Notes under the pieces: generated by a model
What the model saw: the letters and a program-made list of their open reading frames with translations, nothing else
Database searches by the model: none
Told to the model about the DNA's origin: nothing
Assembly: GCA_025464025.1 (NCBI GenBank)
Contig: JAODBP010000018.1
Span: forward strand, 1-18,946
Length of the DNA stretch: 18,946 nt
Reading direction: 5' to 3'
From: Actinomycetes bacterium
GTDB taxonomy: Bacteria; Actinomycetota; Acidimicrobiia; Acidimicrobiales; CADCSY01
Program-made: the position numbers and the translations under genes
Shown here: positions 1-11,419 of the stretch, one piece after another
Numbering within the stretch: the first letter of the stretch is position 1
How the letters are laid out: each line of letters opens with the position of its first letter

Positions 1-1062
1 CCAGTCGTCCTTGGGGAAGTGGGCCGGCACCCAGTCGACGATCACGCCGATGCCCGCAGCGTGGAAGGCGTCGACCATGAACCGGAAGTCGTCGGGCGAC
101 CCGAACCGGGCCGTCGGGGCGTAGTACGACGACACCTGGTAGCCCCACGACGGTGTGTACGGGTGCTCGCTCACCGGCATGAGCTCGACGTGGGTGAACC
201 CGAGCTCGACCACGTGGTCGACCAGCTGCACGGCCAGCTCGCGGTAGGTGAGCGGACGGTCGCCCTCCTCCGGCACCGTGCGCCACGAGCCCAGGTGCAC
301 CTCGTACACCGACATGGGGGCGTGCAGCGGGTCGGTCGCCCGCCGCTGCTCGATCCACGCCTCGTCCTGCCACTCGTGCCGCGACTCGGCCACGATGCTG
401 TTGGTCCCGGGGGGGGCCTCGGTGGCGAACGCCATGGGATCGGCCTTCAGCCGCAGGTACCGCTGCTGGGTGAGGATCTCGAACTTGTACTTGGCCCCGG
501 GCTCGACGTCGGGCAGGAAGATCTCCCACACCCCGCTCGACCCCATCGACCGCATGGGGTGGAGCCGTCCGTCCCACGAGTTGAAGTCGCCCACCACCCG
601 CACGCTCCGGGCCGACGGCGCCCACACCGCGAACGACGTCCCCCACGTGCCCTGGTGCTGGCGGTGATGGGCCCCGAGCATGCGCCACAGCTGGTGGTGC
701 CGACCCTCGTTGAACAGGTAGATGTCGAGGTCGCCGATGGTGGGCCAGAAGCGGTACGGATCGCCGACCTCGAACACCTGCCCGTCGCCGTACGTCACCT
801 TGAACCGGTACTCGGGCACCTCGGCCGACGTCACCGAGCCGGCGAACACCCCGCCCGGGTGGGCCTTCGCCATCGGCACCTCGGTGCCGTCGCCCAGCAC
901 CGCCACCACGTCGGTGGCCGCCGGCCGCCAGGCCCGGATGATCCACCGCCCGTCGCCGTCGGGGTGGATGCCCAGCACCCCGTGGGGGTTGCCGTGCTCC
1001 AGCCGTACCAGCTGTTCGATCCCCGGGTCGGCCACCTCAGCCTTGCGCGGTGCGTTGCTCAC
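1..1062 (-). CDS. glgB: 1,4-alpha-glucan branching enzyme GlgB, N-terminal part (cut by window edge)
   Basis: The first 354 codons are present; the C-terminus lies beyond base 1. GlgB cuts an alpha-1,4 chain and re-attaches it by an alpha-1,6 bond, branching the glucan made by GlgE in the cytoplasm. Visible parts are an N1-type domain (about residues 15-110), a CBM48 domain starting near residue 140 (SFAVWAPSARSVRVVGDFNSW), and the start of the GH13 barrel, including YEVHLGSWR, TPSWGYQVSSYYAPT and region I (DWVPAHFPKDDW) at the cut. The catalytic Asp and Glu lie outside the window. The GTG start (1060-1062) gives the usual N-terminus and lies inside the end of mak, overlapping it by 26 bases, so translation is probably coupled. 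It is the last visible gene of the glgE-treS-mak-glgB operon. Confidence 0.96.
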   Translation of the reverse strand, partial: MSNAPRKAEVADPGIEQLVRLEHGNPHGVLGIHPDGDGRWIIRAWRPAATDVVAVLGDGTEVPMAKAHPGGVFAGSVTSAEVPEYRFKVTYGDGQVFEVGDPYRFWPTIGDLDIYLFNEGRHHQLWRMLGAHHRQHQGTWGTSFAVWAPSARSVRVVGDFNSWDGRLHPMRSMGSSGVWEIFLPDVEPGAKYKFEILTQQRYLRLKADPMAFATEAPPGTNSIVAESRHEWQDEAWIEQRRATDPLHAPMSVYEVHLGSWRTVPEEGDRPLTYRELAVQLVDHVVELGFTHVELMPVSEHPYTPSWGYQVSSYYAPTARFGSPDDFRFMVDAFHAAGIGVIVDWVPAHFPKDDW

Positions 1063-2370
1063 GAGCCGACTCCTCCAGGATGCGCTGGACGGCGGACAGC
1101 GGGATCCCTACCCAGTCGGGTCGATGGGACGCCTCGTAGGCCACCTCGTAGACGGCCTTGTCGAGCTCGAAGGCGGCCAGCACCAGCGCCCGGTCCCGCT
1201 CGCTCGCCGGCAGCACCGCCTCAACGCCGTCGGCGGCCAGGTAGCCCTCGAGGAACCGGTCGCGGTTGTGCTGCTCCCACGCCTGGCCCAGGGCGTGCAG
1301 GTCGGGGTCGTCGCCGTGCTCCCGCAGCCCGACCTCGGCCGCGTAGTGGAACGACCGGAGCATGCCGGCCACGTCCTTCAGGGCCGACGACGGCCGGCGC
1401 CGCTCCTCCAGCGGCCGGGCCGGCTCGCCCTCGAAGTCGAGCACGTACCACCCGGCGTCGGTGCGCATGACCTGCCCCAGGTGGAGGTCGCCGTGGACCC
1501 GGATGGCGGGCCCGGCCTCGGCGTTGCGCAGCGTGTCGTAGACGGCCGCCACCGGGTTCTTGGCCACCTCGGGCGTGCGGGCCAGCTGGGTGAGCATGTC
1601 GTCGGCCCACCCCTTGGTGTCGGCCGCCGTGATGCCGAAGGCCTGGGCCAGGGCCACGTGCATCTCGCCCGTGATGCCGCCCAGCCGGCACGCCTCGGGA
1701 CCGAAGTCGCCGCCGGCCTCCTCGGGCGCCACCCGGGCGTCGTAGAGGTCGCGCAGCGACGTGAGCGCCAGCTGGAACCCATCCACCCCGCCGGCCAGGA
1801 ACTCGGTGACCACGGCCAGGTGCCCGCCCCCGCCCTCCCACACCCCGACCGGGCTCGGGACGGCGGTGAACCCGGTGGCGGCCAGCGCCCGGGTCACCTC
1901 GACGTCGGGGTTGGGCCCGTGGTCGATCCGCCGGAACAGCTTGAGGATGAGGCGCTCGTCGTACACCACCGACGTGTTCGACTGGTCGGCCCCGAGCAGC
2001 CGGGCCCGCTCGGCCTCCTCGCCGGGCGCCGCCTTCTCCAGCAGGCACAGCGCCAGCTGCGGGTCGACGGCGGCGTCGTAGGCCACGGCCCGGCCGAGGG
2101 CGGTGTCGATGTCGCCCAGGACGGCGTCGCCCTTGCCCTCGAGGAAGGCCTCGTAGGTGTCGGCCGGCCGCAGGCCGAGCACGACCTGGTACGTCGAGCG
2201 GGCCCCGTGGTCGGGCACCTCCACCAGGAGGTGGAGCAGGGCCGGCCACTCGTCACGCAGGACCTCATCGGCCACCACCTCGACCTGGGCCGCCGCCTGC
2301 TCGTCGCCGCCGAACCACCGCTGCTTGGGCAGGTAGTCGACGAGGGCGCCGACGAGGGCGACGGGCTCGA

Positions 2371-2374
<4 letters not shown>
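1037..2374 (-). CDS. mak: Maltokinase (Mak/Pep2)
   Basis: This 445-residue protein is close to the usual actinobacterial maltokinase length of about 455. It uses ATP to make maltose-1-phosphate, the GlgE donor. The N-terminal cap carries LPKQRWFGG at 15-23. The C-terminal lobe has the aminoglycoside-phosphotransferase-like catalytic loop VHGDLHLGQ (His294, Asp296) and the metal-binding DFEGEP (313-318), followed by [17 protein letters not shown], typical of Mak. The GTG start at 2374 is shared with the treS stop as GTGA (2371-2374), a four-base overlap that favours this start and translational coupling. TreS and Mak are fused in some actinobacteria but are separate proteins here. The 3' end overlaps glgB by 26 bases. 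Confidence 0.95.
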
Positions 2375-5954
<3,580 letters not shown>

Positions 5955-6024
5955 CCCCCAACCCTTCCAGACGTGGAGGCGGGCGGAAACCCTGTGCTGA
6001 CGGTCTCACTCCGCGAGCTCCGTT

Positions 6025-6059
6025 CGACGCCGGCTGCTCGCTGGCGCTCCCGACGCCGG
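6025..6059. repeat. 9-bp direct repeats flanking a REP-like core, upstream of glgE
   Basis: CGACGCCGG occurs at 6025-6033 and again at 6051-6059. Between them lies GCTCGCTGGCGCTC (6036-6049), which recurs exactly at 14858-14871 near the end of the peptidase gene. The spot sits just after the stop codon of the 6061-6570 gene and before glgE. It may be a remnant of a dispersed palindromic repeat or part of a transcript end. It has no T-run, so it is not a classic intrinsic terminator. Confidence 0.4.
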
Positions 6060-6060
6060 G

Positions 6061-6570
6061 TCACGCCCCCGTGAGGCTGACCTCCCGGATGGCGCAGGCC
6101 ATGCTGAGCGCCCAGGCCAGACGGGCGTCGTCGGGCTGGGCCAGGTGGCCGACGGCGACGATCGTGACGCCGGTCAGCTCGTCACGTCGCACGCCGATGC
6201 GGGCGTGGCCGGGCGCGTCGCAGGTGTCGATGGCGTCGTGGATCTGCGGGGCGACGAGCGTGGTGGCGAACACGTCGACCCCGTCGCACCGATAGACCCC
6301 GCCGCCCAGGTCGCGCTGGCCGCACCCGGGCGCAACCTCCACCATCGGGGCGCCGGCCAGGCCGAACAGCAGCTCGTGGGGCAGGAGCGACGCGGTGGCC
6401 GCCGACTGGATCACGGCGTCGCGCCAGGTGCAGGCCGACGTGTCGCAGCACGGGTGGGAGCCGACGTCGCGCTGGCTCCCGTCGGGCCAGCGCAGCACGG
6501 CATGTGCCCCCGGGAGGAAGTGCGTGACGGTCGCGGCCAGGCAGAGGCGGCGAAGCGTGGGCGAGGTCAT
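6061..6570 (-). CDS. Hypothetical cysteine-rich protein
   Basis: I do not recognise this family. The 169 residues hold eight cysteines: Cys10, the cluster HPCCDTSACTW (Cys41, 42 and 47), CGQ (Cys83), YRCDG (Cys95), DTCDAP (Cys117) and Cys159. A metal or Fe-S site, or disulfides, is possible. No signal peptide or clear membrane helix is seen. The reading frame avoids stops, and the protein ends cleanly 106 bases before glgE. I chose ATG 6570; ATG 6579 and GTG 6588 are in frame upstream. A TTAGGC box lies about ten bases before ATG 6570 and could serve as a weak ribosome site or a -10 box. The gene is divergent from glgP (101-base gap) and co-directional with the glgE operon, so a role in glucan metabolism is possible but unproven. 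Confidence 0.7.
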   Translation of the reverse strand: MTSPTLRRLCLAATVTHFLPGAHAVLRWPDGSQRDVGSHPCCDTSACTWRDAVIQSAATASLLPHELLFGLAGAPMVEVAPGCGQRDLGGGVYRCDGVDVFATTLVAPQIHDAIDTCDAPGHARIGVRRDELTGVTIVAVGHLAQPDDARLAWALSMACAIREVSLTGA

Positions 6571-6619
6571 GGAAAGCATGCCTAACACACCTTGTTCGGC
6601 CCGTGCGAGCGACAGATGT

Positions 6620-6636
6620 TCACACGGCGGCTGTGA
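6620..6636. promoter_or_regulatory. Inverted repeat TCACA-N7-TGTGA, candidate operator
   Basis: TCACACGGCGGCTGTGA lies in the 101-base region between the cysteine-rich gene (minus strand) and glgP (plus strand). Five-base arms are perfect, and a further G/C pair follows one base out. It sits about 20 bases upstream of the glgP -10-like box, where a regulator could affect either promoter. The half-sites are those of CRP-type operators but in the opposite order, so I do not assign a regulator. Confidence 0.35.
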
Positions 6637-6656
6637 GCGCCTCGCGACCGGTGCCC

Positions 6657-6662
6657 TAGCCT
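6657..6662 (+). promoter_or_regulatory. Candidate -10 box (TAGCCT) of glgP
   Basis: TAGCCT fits the actinobacterial TANNNT -10 pattern and lies nine bases before the ATG at 6672. There is no Shine-Dalgarno sequence between the box and the start, so the transcript would have a very short leader or none. No convincing -35 element is visible. Confidence 0.4.
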
Positions 6663-6671
6663 CGACGCGCG

Positions 6672-9194
6672 ATGAAGGCCCTCCGCAGCTTCACCGTCCG
6701 CCCCCGCCTCCCCGAGGCGCTGGCCCCGCTCGTCGACCTCGCCATGAACCTCCGGTGGGCGTGGGACGAGGGCACCCGCGACCTCTTCCGCTGGGTCGAT
6801 CCCGACGCGTGGGAGGAGACCCGCCACGACCCGGTGCGCCTGCTCGGCACCGTGAGCAACGAGCGGCTCGCCGAGCTCGAGGCCGACCCGGCCTTCCGCA
6901 CCTACCTGACCGAGTGCAGCGACAACCTGGCGCGGTACCTCGAGCGGCCCCGGTGGTTCCAGGGCAAGGGCGAGAGCGACCTCCGCTCGGTCGCCTACTT
7001 CTCCCCCGAGTTCGGCATCGCCGAGGCGCTCCCCCAGTACTCGGGCGGTCTCGGCGTGCTCGCCGGCGACCACCTCAAGGCGGCCAGCGACCTCGGCGTC
7101 CCGCTCGTCGGCGTCGGCCTCTTCTACCGCCACGGCTACTTCCGCCAGTCGCTCAACAGCGACGGCTGGCAGCAGGAGCGCTACCCCGAGCTCGACCCGT
7201 TCGGCATGGCCCTGCGCCCGGTCGACGACGTGCGCATCACGGTCGACCTCGCCGGCTCGCCGCTGCACGCGCGCATCTGGCGGGCCGACGTCGGTCGGAT
7301 CCGGCTGTTCATGCTCGACACCGACATCGAGGAGAACGACGCGGCCGGGCGGCTCGTCACCGACCGCCTCTACGGCGGCGACACCGAGCACCGCCTGCGC
7401 CAGGAGATGCTCCTCGGCATCGGCGGCGTGCGCGCCCTGGAGGCGCTCGGCGTCGAGGCCCAGGTCTTCCACACCAACGAGGGTCACGCCGGCTTCCTCG
7501 GCTTCGAGCGCATCCGCACCCTGGTCAAGGAGGGCCTCGAGTTCGACCAGGCCCTCGAGTCGGTCAAGGCCGGCTCCATCTTCACGACCCACACACCCGT
7601 GCCGGCCGGCATCGACCGCTTCCCCCGCCCGCTGATCGAGAAGTACTTCTCGGCCTGGGCCGCCGAGGTCGACATCTCGCTCGACCAGCTCATGATGCTC
7701 GGCCACGAGCCCGACGAGGAGCCCGACGACCCGTTCAACATGGCGGTGATGGGCCTGAAGCTGGCCAGCCGCTCGAACGGCGTGTCCAAGCTCCACGGCG
7801 CCGTGAGCCGGGAGATGTTCTCGTCGCTGTGGCCCGGCGTCCCGGTCGACGAGGTGCCGATCGGCTCGGTCACCAACGGGGTGCACGCCAACACGTGGGT
7901 GTCGTCGGAGATGCAGGACCTCCTCTCCCGGCACGTGCTGCCCGAGTGGCCCGAGGCCGGCGCCGAGCGGTGGGCCCGCATGGAGGAGGTCGGCGACGAC
8001 GAGGTCTGGCGGGTCCGGGAGCAGAGCCGCGAGCGCCTGGTGACCTTCGTGCGTAGCCACGTGCGCGCCTCGGTCACGGCGCGGGGCGCCGAGTCGGACG
8101 CCGGGTGGACGAGCGAGCTGCTGGACCCCCGTGCCCTCACCGTCGGGTTCGCCCGGCGCTTCGCCACCTACAAGCGGGCGACGCTCCTGCTGTCCCAGCC
8201 CGAGCGGCTGCGGAAGCTGCTGCTGTCGACCGACCGGCCCGTGCAGTTCGTGTTCGCCGGCAAGGCCCACCCGGCCGACGAGCTGGGCAAGGACCTGATC
8301 CGCCAGATCTACGCCTTCGCCAGCCAACCCGACGTGCGCCACCGGTTCGTGTTCGTCGACGACTACGACATCGCCGTGGCCCGGCAGCTCTACCAGGGCG
8401 CCGACGTCTGGCTGAACAACCCCCGCCGACCCATGGAGGCGTGCGGCACGTCGGGCGAGAAGGCGGCCCTCAACGGCGGCCTCAACTGCTCGATCATGGA
8501 CGGCTGGTGGGACGAGATGTACGACGGCGAGAACGGCTGGGCCATCAGCTCGGCCGAGGGCATCGAGGACCTGGCCAAGCGCGACCAGCTCGAGGCCGAC
8601 AGCCTGTTCGCCATCCTCGAGGACGAGATCGTCCCGAGCTTCTACGAGCGGACCCAGGGGCCGGTGCCGCGGCGCTGGGTCCGCCGGGTGAAGCACAACC
8701 TGGCGTCGCTCGGCTGGCAGGTCTCGGCCAGCCGCATGGTCAAGGACTACGTCGAGCAGCTCTACGAGCCGACCGCCGGCCGGGCCGACCAGCTGGTGAG
8801 CGGCGGCCACGAGCGGGCCAAGGCGCTGGCGGCGTGGAAGGCCCGCGCCATCGACGGCTGGCGGGCCGTGCACGTCGACGGCGTCGAGTCCGACACGAGC
8901 AGCACCGAGCTGGGCGAGCCCCGGCAGGTGACGGCCCAGGTGTCGATCGGCCACCTCACGCCGGGTGAGGTCTCGGTCCAGCTCGTCCACGGGCCGGTCG
9001 GCCAGAACGACGAGATCACCGCTTCCGAGATCGTGCCGATGGAGGTCGCCGGCGAGGCCGCCGACGGCCACCTCCGCTTCCGCGGCTCGTTCACCTGCGA
9101 GCGGCCGGGTCGCTACGGCTTCGCCGTGCGCGTGGTGCCCAACCACCCCGACCTGGTCACCCCGGTCGAGCTGGGCCTGGTCGCCTCGGCCTGA
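6672..9194 (+). CDS. glgP: Alpha-glucan (glycogen/maltodextrin) phosphorylase
   Basis: This 840-residue GT35 phosphorylase releases glucose-1-phosphate from alpha-1,4-glucan ends using phosphate. The first ~115 residues match the DUF3417 region found in actinobacterial GlgP (ALAPLVDLAMNLRWAWDEGT). The core follows, with VAYFSPEFGIAEALPQYSGG, HTNEGHAGFLGFERI and TTHTPVPAGIDRF. The pyridoxal-phosphate site is EACGTSGEKAALNGGLNCS with Lys597; most relatives have SGMK where this has SGEK. Length agrees with the family (about 850). The ATG start follows a TAGCCT box with no ribosome-binding site. It is the only glucan-degrading gene here and is transcribed away from the GlgE operon. It ends 21 bases before the convergent enoyl-CoA hydratase gene. 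Confidence 0.95.
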   Translation: MKALRSFTVRPRLPEALAPLVDLAMNLRWAWDEGTRDLFRWVDPDAWEETRHDPVRLLGTVSNERLAELEADPAFRTYLTECSDNLARYLERPRWFQGKGESDLRSVAYFSPEFGIAEALPQYSGGLGVLAGDHLKAASDLGVPLVGVGLFYRHGYFRQSLNSDGWQQERYPELDPFGMALRPVDDVRITVDLAGSPLHARIWRADVGRIRLFMLDTDIEENDAAGRLVTDRLYGGDTEHRLRQEMLLGIGGVRALEALGVEAQVFHTNEGHAGFLGFERIRTLVKEGLEFDQALESVKAGSIFTTHTPVPAGIDRFPRPLIEKYFSAWAAEVDISLDQLMMLGHEPDEEPDDPFNMAVMGLKLASRSNGVSKLHGAVSREMFSSLWPGVPVDEVPIGSVTNGVHANTWVSSEMQDLLSRHVLPEWPEAGAERWARMEEVGDDEVWRVREQSRERLVTFVRSHVRASVTARGAESDAGWTSELLDPRALTVGFARRFATYKRATLLLSQPERLRKLLLSTDRPVQFVFAGKAHPADELGKDLIRQIYAFASQPDVRHRFVFVDDYDIAVARQLYQGADVWLNNPRRPMEACGTSGEKAALNGGLNCSIMDGWWDEMYDGENGWAISSAEGIEDLAKRDQLEADSLFAILEDEIVPSFYERTQGPVPRRWVRRVKHNLASLGWQVSASRMVKDYVEQLYEPTAGRADQLVSGGHERAKALAAWKARAIDGWRAVHVDGVESDTSSTELGEPRQVTAQVSIGHLTPGEVSVQLVHGPVGQNDEITASEIVPMEVAGEAADGHLRFRGSFTCERPGRYGFAVRVVPNHPDLVTPVELGLVASA

Positions 9195-9197
9195 GGT

Positions 9198-9207
9198 CCG
9201 TCGACGG
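9198..9207. terminator. Short palindrome between convergent genes
   Basis: CCGTCGACGG is a perfect 10-bp palindrome in the 21-base gap between the stops of glgP and the enoyl-CoA hydratase gene. The position suits a bidirectional transcript end, but it is short and lacks a T-run on either side, so the call is weak. Confidence 0.2.
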
Positions 9208-9215
9208 GGTGACGG

Positions 9216-9992
9216 CTACTTGCCGGTGAAGCCGGCCTTGCCCGGCCCGCTCTCGAGGAAGCTCTTGACCCCGATCCGGGCATCGTCGGTCTCGAACACG
9301 TCGACGAAGTAGAGCTGCTCGCGGTCGATGCCCCAGGCCAGGGTGGTCTCGGTGCCCTCGTCGACGGCGGCCTTGATGTAGCCGTGGGCGACGACCGCGC
9401 CTCGGGCCACCTCGGCCGCCTTGGCCAGGGCCCGGTCGAGCACCTCGTCGGCCGGCACGACCTCGTCGACCAGGCCGATGCGCAGGGCCTCGTCGGCCTT
9501 CACCTGGCGGCCGGTGACCATGATCTCCTTGGCCTTGGCCATCCCGACCAGGCGGGGCAGGCGCTGGGTGCCACCACCGCCGGGGATGATGCCGAGGAGC
9601 ACCTCGGGCTGGCCCAGCACGGCGTTGTCACCGGCGATGCGCCAGTCGCAGCACAGGGCCAGCTCGCACCCGCCGCCGAGGGCCACGCGCGACACGGCGG
9701 CGATCGTGAACCGCGGGATGGCCGCCACCGCGCCGAGCGCGTCGCGGAACAGGCCACCGATCTCGCGGGCCTCGGTCGGGCCCCCGAACTCCGAGATCTC
9801 GGCGCCGGCCGAGAATCGGTCGCCGCCGGTGACGACCACCGCGCCGGGCGGGTTGGCCGTCAGCTCGTCGGCGGCGTCGCGCAGCTGGGCCAGCAGCGCC
9901 TTCGACAGCGCGTTCACCTTGGGCCGGTCGAGGCGGAGCACGGCGACCCCGTCGTCACGCCGCTCGACGGATACGAACTGCTCGTCAGCCAT
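9216..9992 (-). CDS. Enoyl-CoA hydratase/isomerase family protein
   Basis: This 258-residue crotonase-fold protein is of standard length. It probably hydrates 2-enoyl-CoA to 3-hydroxyacyl-CoA in beta-oxidation or branched-chain acyl-CoA breakdown. The oxyanion-hole segments are FSAGAEISEF (60-69) and ALGGGCELAL (104-113). Both glutamates of true hydratases are present: Glu110 in GGGCE and Glu130 in GQPEVLLGIIPGGGGTQRL. The residues before the second segment are SRVALGGG, where most relatives have NG(Y/F)ALGGG. The ATG start is ten bases after the meaB stop, so it is the third gene of an nfu-meaB-hydratase operon. The exact substrate cannot be read from the sequence. Confidence 0.9.
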   Translation of the reverse strand: MADEQFVSVERRDDGVAVLRLDRPKVNALSKALLAQLRDAADELTANPPGAVVVTGGDRFSAGAEISEFGGPTEAREIGGLFRDALGAVAAIPRFTIAAVSRVALGGGCELALCCDWRIAGDNAVLGQPEVLLGIIPGGGGTQRLPRLVGMAKAKEIMVTGRQVKADEALRIGLVDEVVPADEVLDRALAKAAEVARGAVVAHGYIKAAVDEGTETTLAWGIDREQLYFVDVFETDDARIGVKSFLESGPGKAGFTGK

Positions 9993-10002
9993 GCCCTCGA
10001 CG

Positions 10003-10959
10003 TTACGCGAGGTCGCCGAGGATCTCGTCGGCTGCGGCGTAGGGGTCGAGCTCGCGGGCCACCACGCGCTCGTGCAAGGCGGCGACGTCCTCGCGGGAGG
10101 TGAGCTCGTAGGCCCGACGCTCGAGCGAGCGGGCGACGATCGTGCGCAGCTCGTCGAGGAGTCGGTCGGAGCGCCGCTTCACCAGGCCACCGGCCGACTC
10201 GAGGTGCTCGCGGTGGGCGCCCACCGCCTCCCACAGATCGCCGATGCCCTCGGACCGGGCCGCCACGGTGGGCACGATCGGGGGGCGCCAGTCCTCGGCC
10301 CGCAGGTCGGTCATCTCGAGCATGGTCTCGAGGTCGCGTCGGGTGTCGTTGACGCCGGCCCGGTCGGCCTTGTTGATCACGAACACGTCGGCGATCTCCA
10401 TGAGCCCGGCCTTGTTGGCCTGCACAGCGTCGCCCCAGCCCGGGTTCACGACCACGACCGTCGTGTCGGCCGCGCCGGCCACCTCGACCTCGACCTGGCC
10501 CACGCCGACCGTCTCGAGCAGCACCCACGGCGCACCGGCGGCGTCGAGCACCCGGATGGCCTGCGGGGTGGCGAGGGCGAGCCCGCCGAGGTGGCCGCGG
10601 GTCGCCATCGAGCGGATGAACACCCCGTCGTCGAGGGCGTGGTCCTGCATCCGGACCCGGTCGCCGAGGATGGCGCCGCCGGTGAACGGCGACGACGGGT
10701 CGATGGCGAGGACCGACACGGTCTCGCCCCGGCTCCGGATGTCGGCGATCAAGGCGCTGGTCAGCGTCGACTTGCCGGCTCCGGGCGCCCCGGTCAGGCC
10801 GACGGTGTAGGTGTTCCCGCCGAACGGATAGGCGAGCCGCCCGATGTCGCGGGCCGGCCGGCCACCCTGCTCGACGAGAGAGAGGGCCCGGGCCAGCGCG
10901 CCACGGTCGCCCTGGCGAACGAGGTCGATGATCTCCTGGGGGTCCTTCAGCCGGGCCAT
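10003..10959 (-). CDS. meaB: MeaB/ArgK-family GTPase, acyl-CoA mutase chaperone
   Basis: This 318-residue G3E GTPase normally loads and protects adenosylcobalamin in methylmalonyl-CoA mutase or a related mutase. The P-loop is GAPGAGKST (57-65), followed by LAIDPSSPFTGGAILGDRVRM, the switch segment ETVGVGQVEVEVAGAAD, NPGWGDAVQANKAG, and the base-recognition NKAD (196-199). These are diagnostic for MeaB rather than HypB or UreG. The ATG at 10959 is the first reasonable start. It lies 17 bases after the nfu stop, and its own stop is ten bases before the hydratase start. No mutase gene is in this window, so the partner must be elsewhere. Linkage to an enoyl-CoA hydratase suggests propionate or branched-chain acyl-CoA metabolism. 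Confidence 0.93.
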   Translation of the reverse strand: MARLKDPQEIIDLVRQGDRGALARALSLVEQGGRPARDIGRLAYPFGGNTYTVGLTGAPGAGKSTLTSALIADIRSRGETVSVLAIDPSSPFTGGAILGDRVRMQDHALDDGVFIRSMATRGHLGGLALATPQAIRVLDAAGAPWVLLETVGVGQVEVEVAGAADTTVVVVNPGWGDAVQANKAGLMEIADVFVINKADRAGVNDTRRDLETMLEMTDLRAEDWRPPIVPTVAARSEGIGDLWEAVGAHREHLESAGGLVKRRSDRLLDELRTIVARSLERRAYELTSREDVAALHERVVARELDPYAAADEILGDLA

Positions 10960-10976
10960 GAGGCCGCTGAACTTAC

Positions 10977-11222
10977 TTAGACCGCGACGACCTCGGTGAC
11001 GCCTTCGACCCGGTCCTTCAGGATCCGCTCGATCCCGGCCTTCATGGTGACCGTGGACGCCGGGCAGGTGCCACAGGCGCCGACCAGCTCGACCTCGACG
11101 CGACCGGTCTCCTCGTCGACGGATCGGAGGATCATGTCGCCGCCGTCGGCCTGGAGGGCCGGGCGGATGACCTCGATCGTCTCGAGCAGCTTGTCCTTGA
11201 GCACCGGTGCAGTCTCCCTCAT
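10977..11222 (-). CDS. NifU C-terminal-like (Nfu) Fe-S scaffold protein
   Basis: This 81-residue single-domain Nfu protein has the conserved LETIEVIRPALQADGGDM segment and the cluster-binding CxxC in GACGTCPAST (Cys50, Cys53). Such proteins carry Fe-S clusters to apo-proteins as dimers bridged by the two CxxC pairs. The ATG at 11222 gives the listed length. GTG at 11204 is a real alternative, because AGGGAG lies nine bases ahead of it; it would remove six residues outside the conserved domain. It is the first gene of the operon with meaB and the hydratase, and divergent from the small membrane protein gene across 62 bases. Confidence 0.92.
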   Translation of the reverse strand: MRETAPVLKDKLLETIEVIRPALQADGGDMILRSVDEETGRVEVELVGACGTCPASTVTMKAGIERILKDRVEGVTEVVAV

Positions 11223-11272
11223 GGTCGCCTGAGGTCCAACCCGCCCGTTCCAACATCGATTCCCCGACGTGT

Positions 11273-11278
11273 CAGGCT
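11273..11278 (+). promoter_or_regulatory. Candidate -10 box (CAGGCT) six bases before a GTG start
   Basis: CAGGCT lies exactly six bases before GTG 11285, in the divergent gap between nfu and the small membrane protein gene. It departs from TANNNT only at the first base. The spacing equals that seen before the J-domain and glpX genes and would place transcription start at or next to the GTG, with no leader. Confidence 0.35.
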
Positions 11279-11284
11279 CTCGCC

Positions 11285-11416
11285 GTGACGTTTGCGCACC
11301 AGGGTGGTTGGGACGAGGCGCTCTTCGTCCTCGTCCCCCTGGTGCTGTTCGGCTGGCTGCTCCTGCGGGCCCAGAAGCGGGCCGAGCGCGAGTCCGCCGA
11401 CAAGCCGGACGAGTAG
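11285..11416 (+). CDS. Small single-pass membrane protein (43 residues)
   Basis: GTG opens a 43-residue peptide: a short N-terminus (MTFAHQGGWDEA), one hydrophobic helix at about 12-28 (LFVLVPLVLFGWLLL), then a basic, charged tail (RAQKRAERESADKPDE). Topology is probably N-out, C-in by the positive-inside rule. Similar short AHQGGWDE proteins occur in Acidimicrobiia as far as I recall, which supports a real gene, but its function is unknown. I prefer GTG 11285 over upstream in-frame starts because a CAGGCT box precedes it by six bases and the upstream residues look non-coding. Its TAG stop is followed after one codon, in the same frame, by the MFS transporter start, so the two are probably co-transcribed. 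Confidence 0.65.
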   Translation: MTFAHQGGWDEALFVLVPLVLFGWLLLRAQKRAERESADKPDE

Positions 11417-11419
11417 CGC

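Noticed and set aside
6582..9146. 854-codon open frame on the minus strand opposite glgP
   Set aside because: glgP has unmistakable phosphorylase motifs in the sense frame. The antisense peptide has no recognisable domain.
11207..11284. Upstream start for the small membrane protein (69 residues)
   Set aside because: It would overlap the nfu start and the divergent promoter gap. The added residues look non-coding, and the CAGGCT-N6-GTG arrangement supports 11285.
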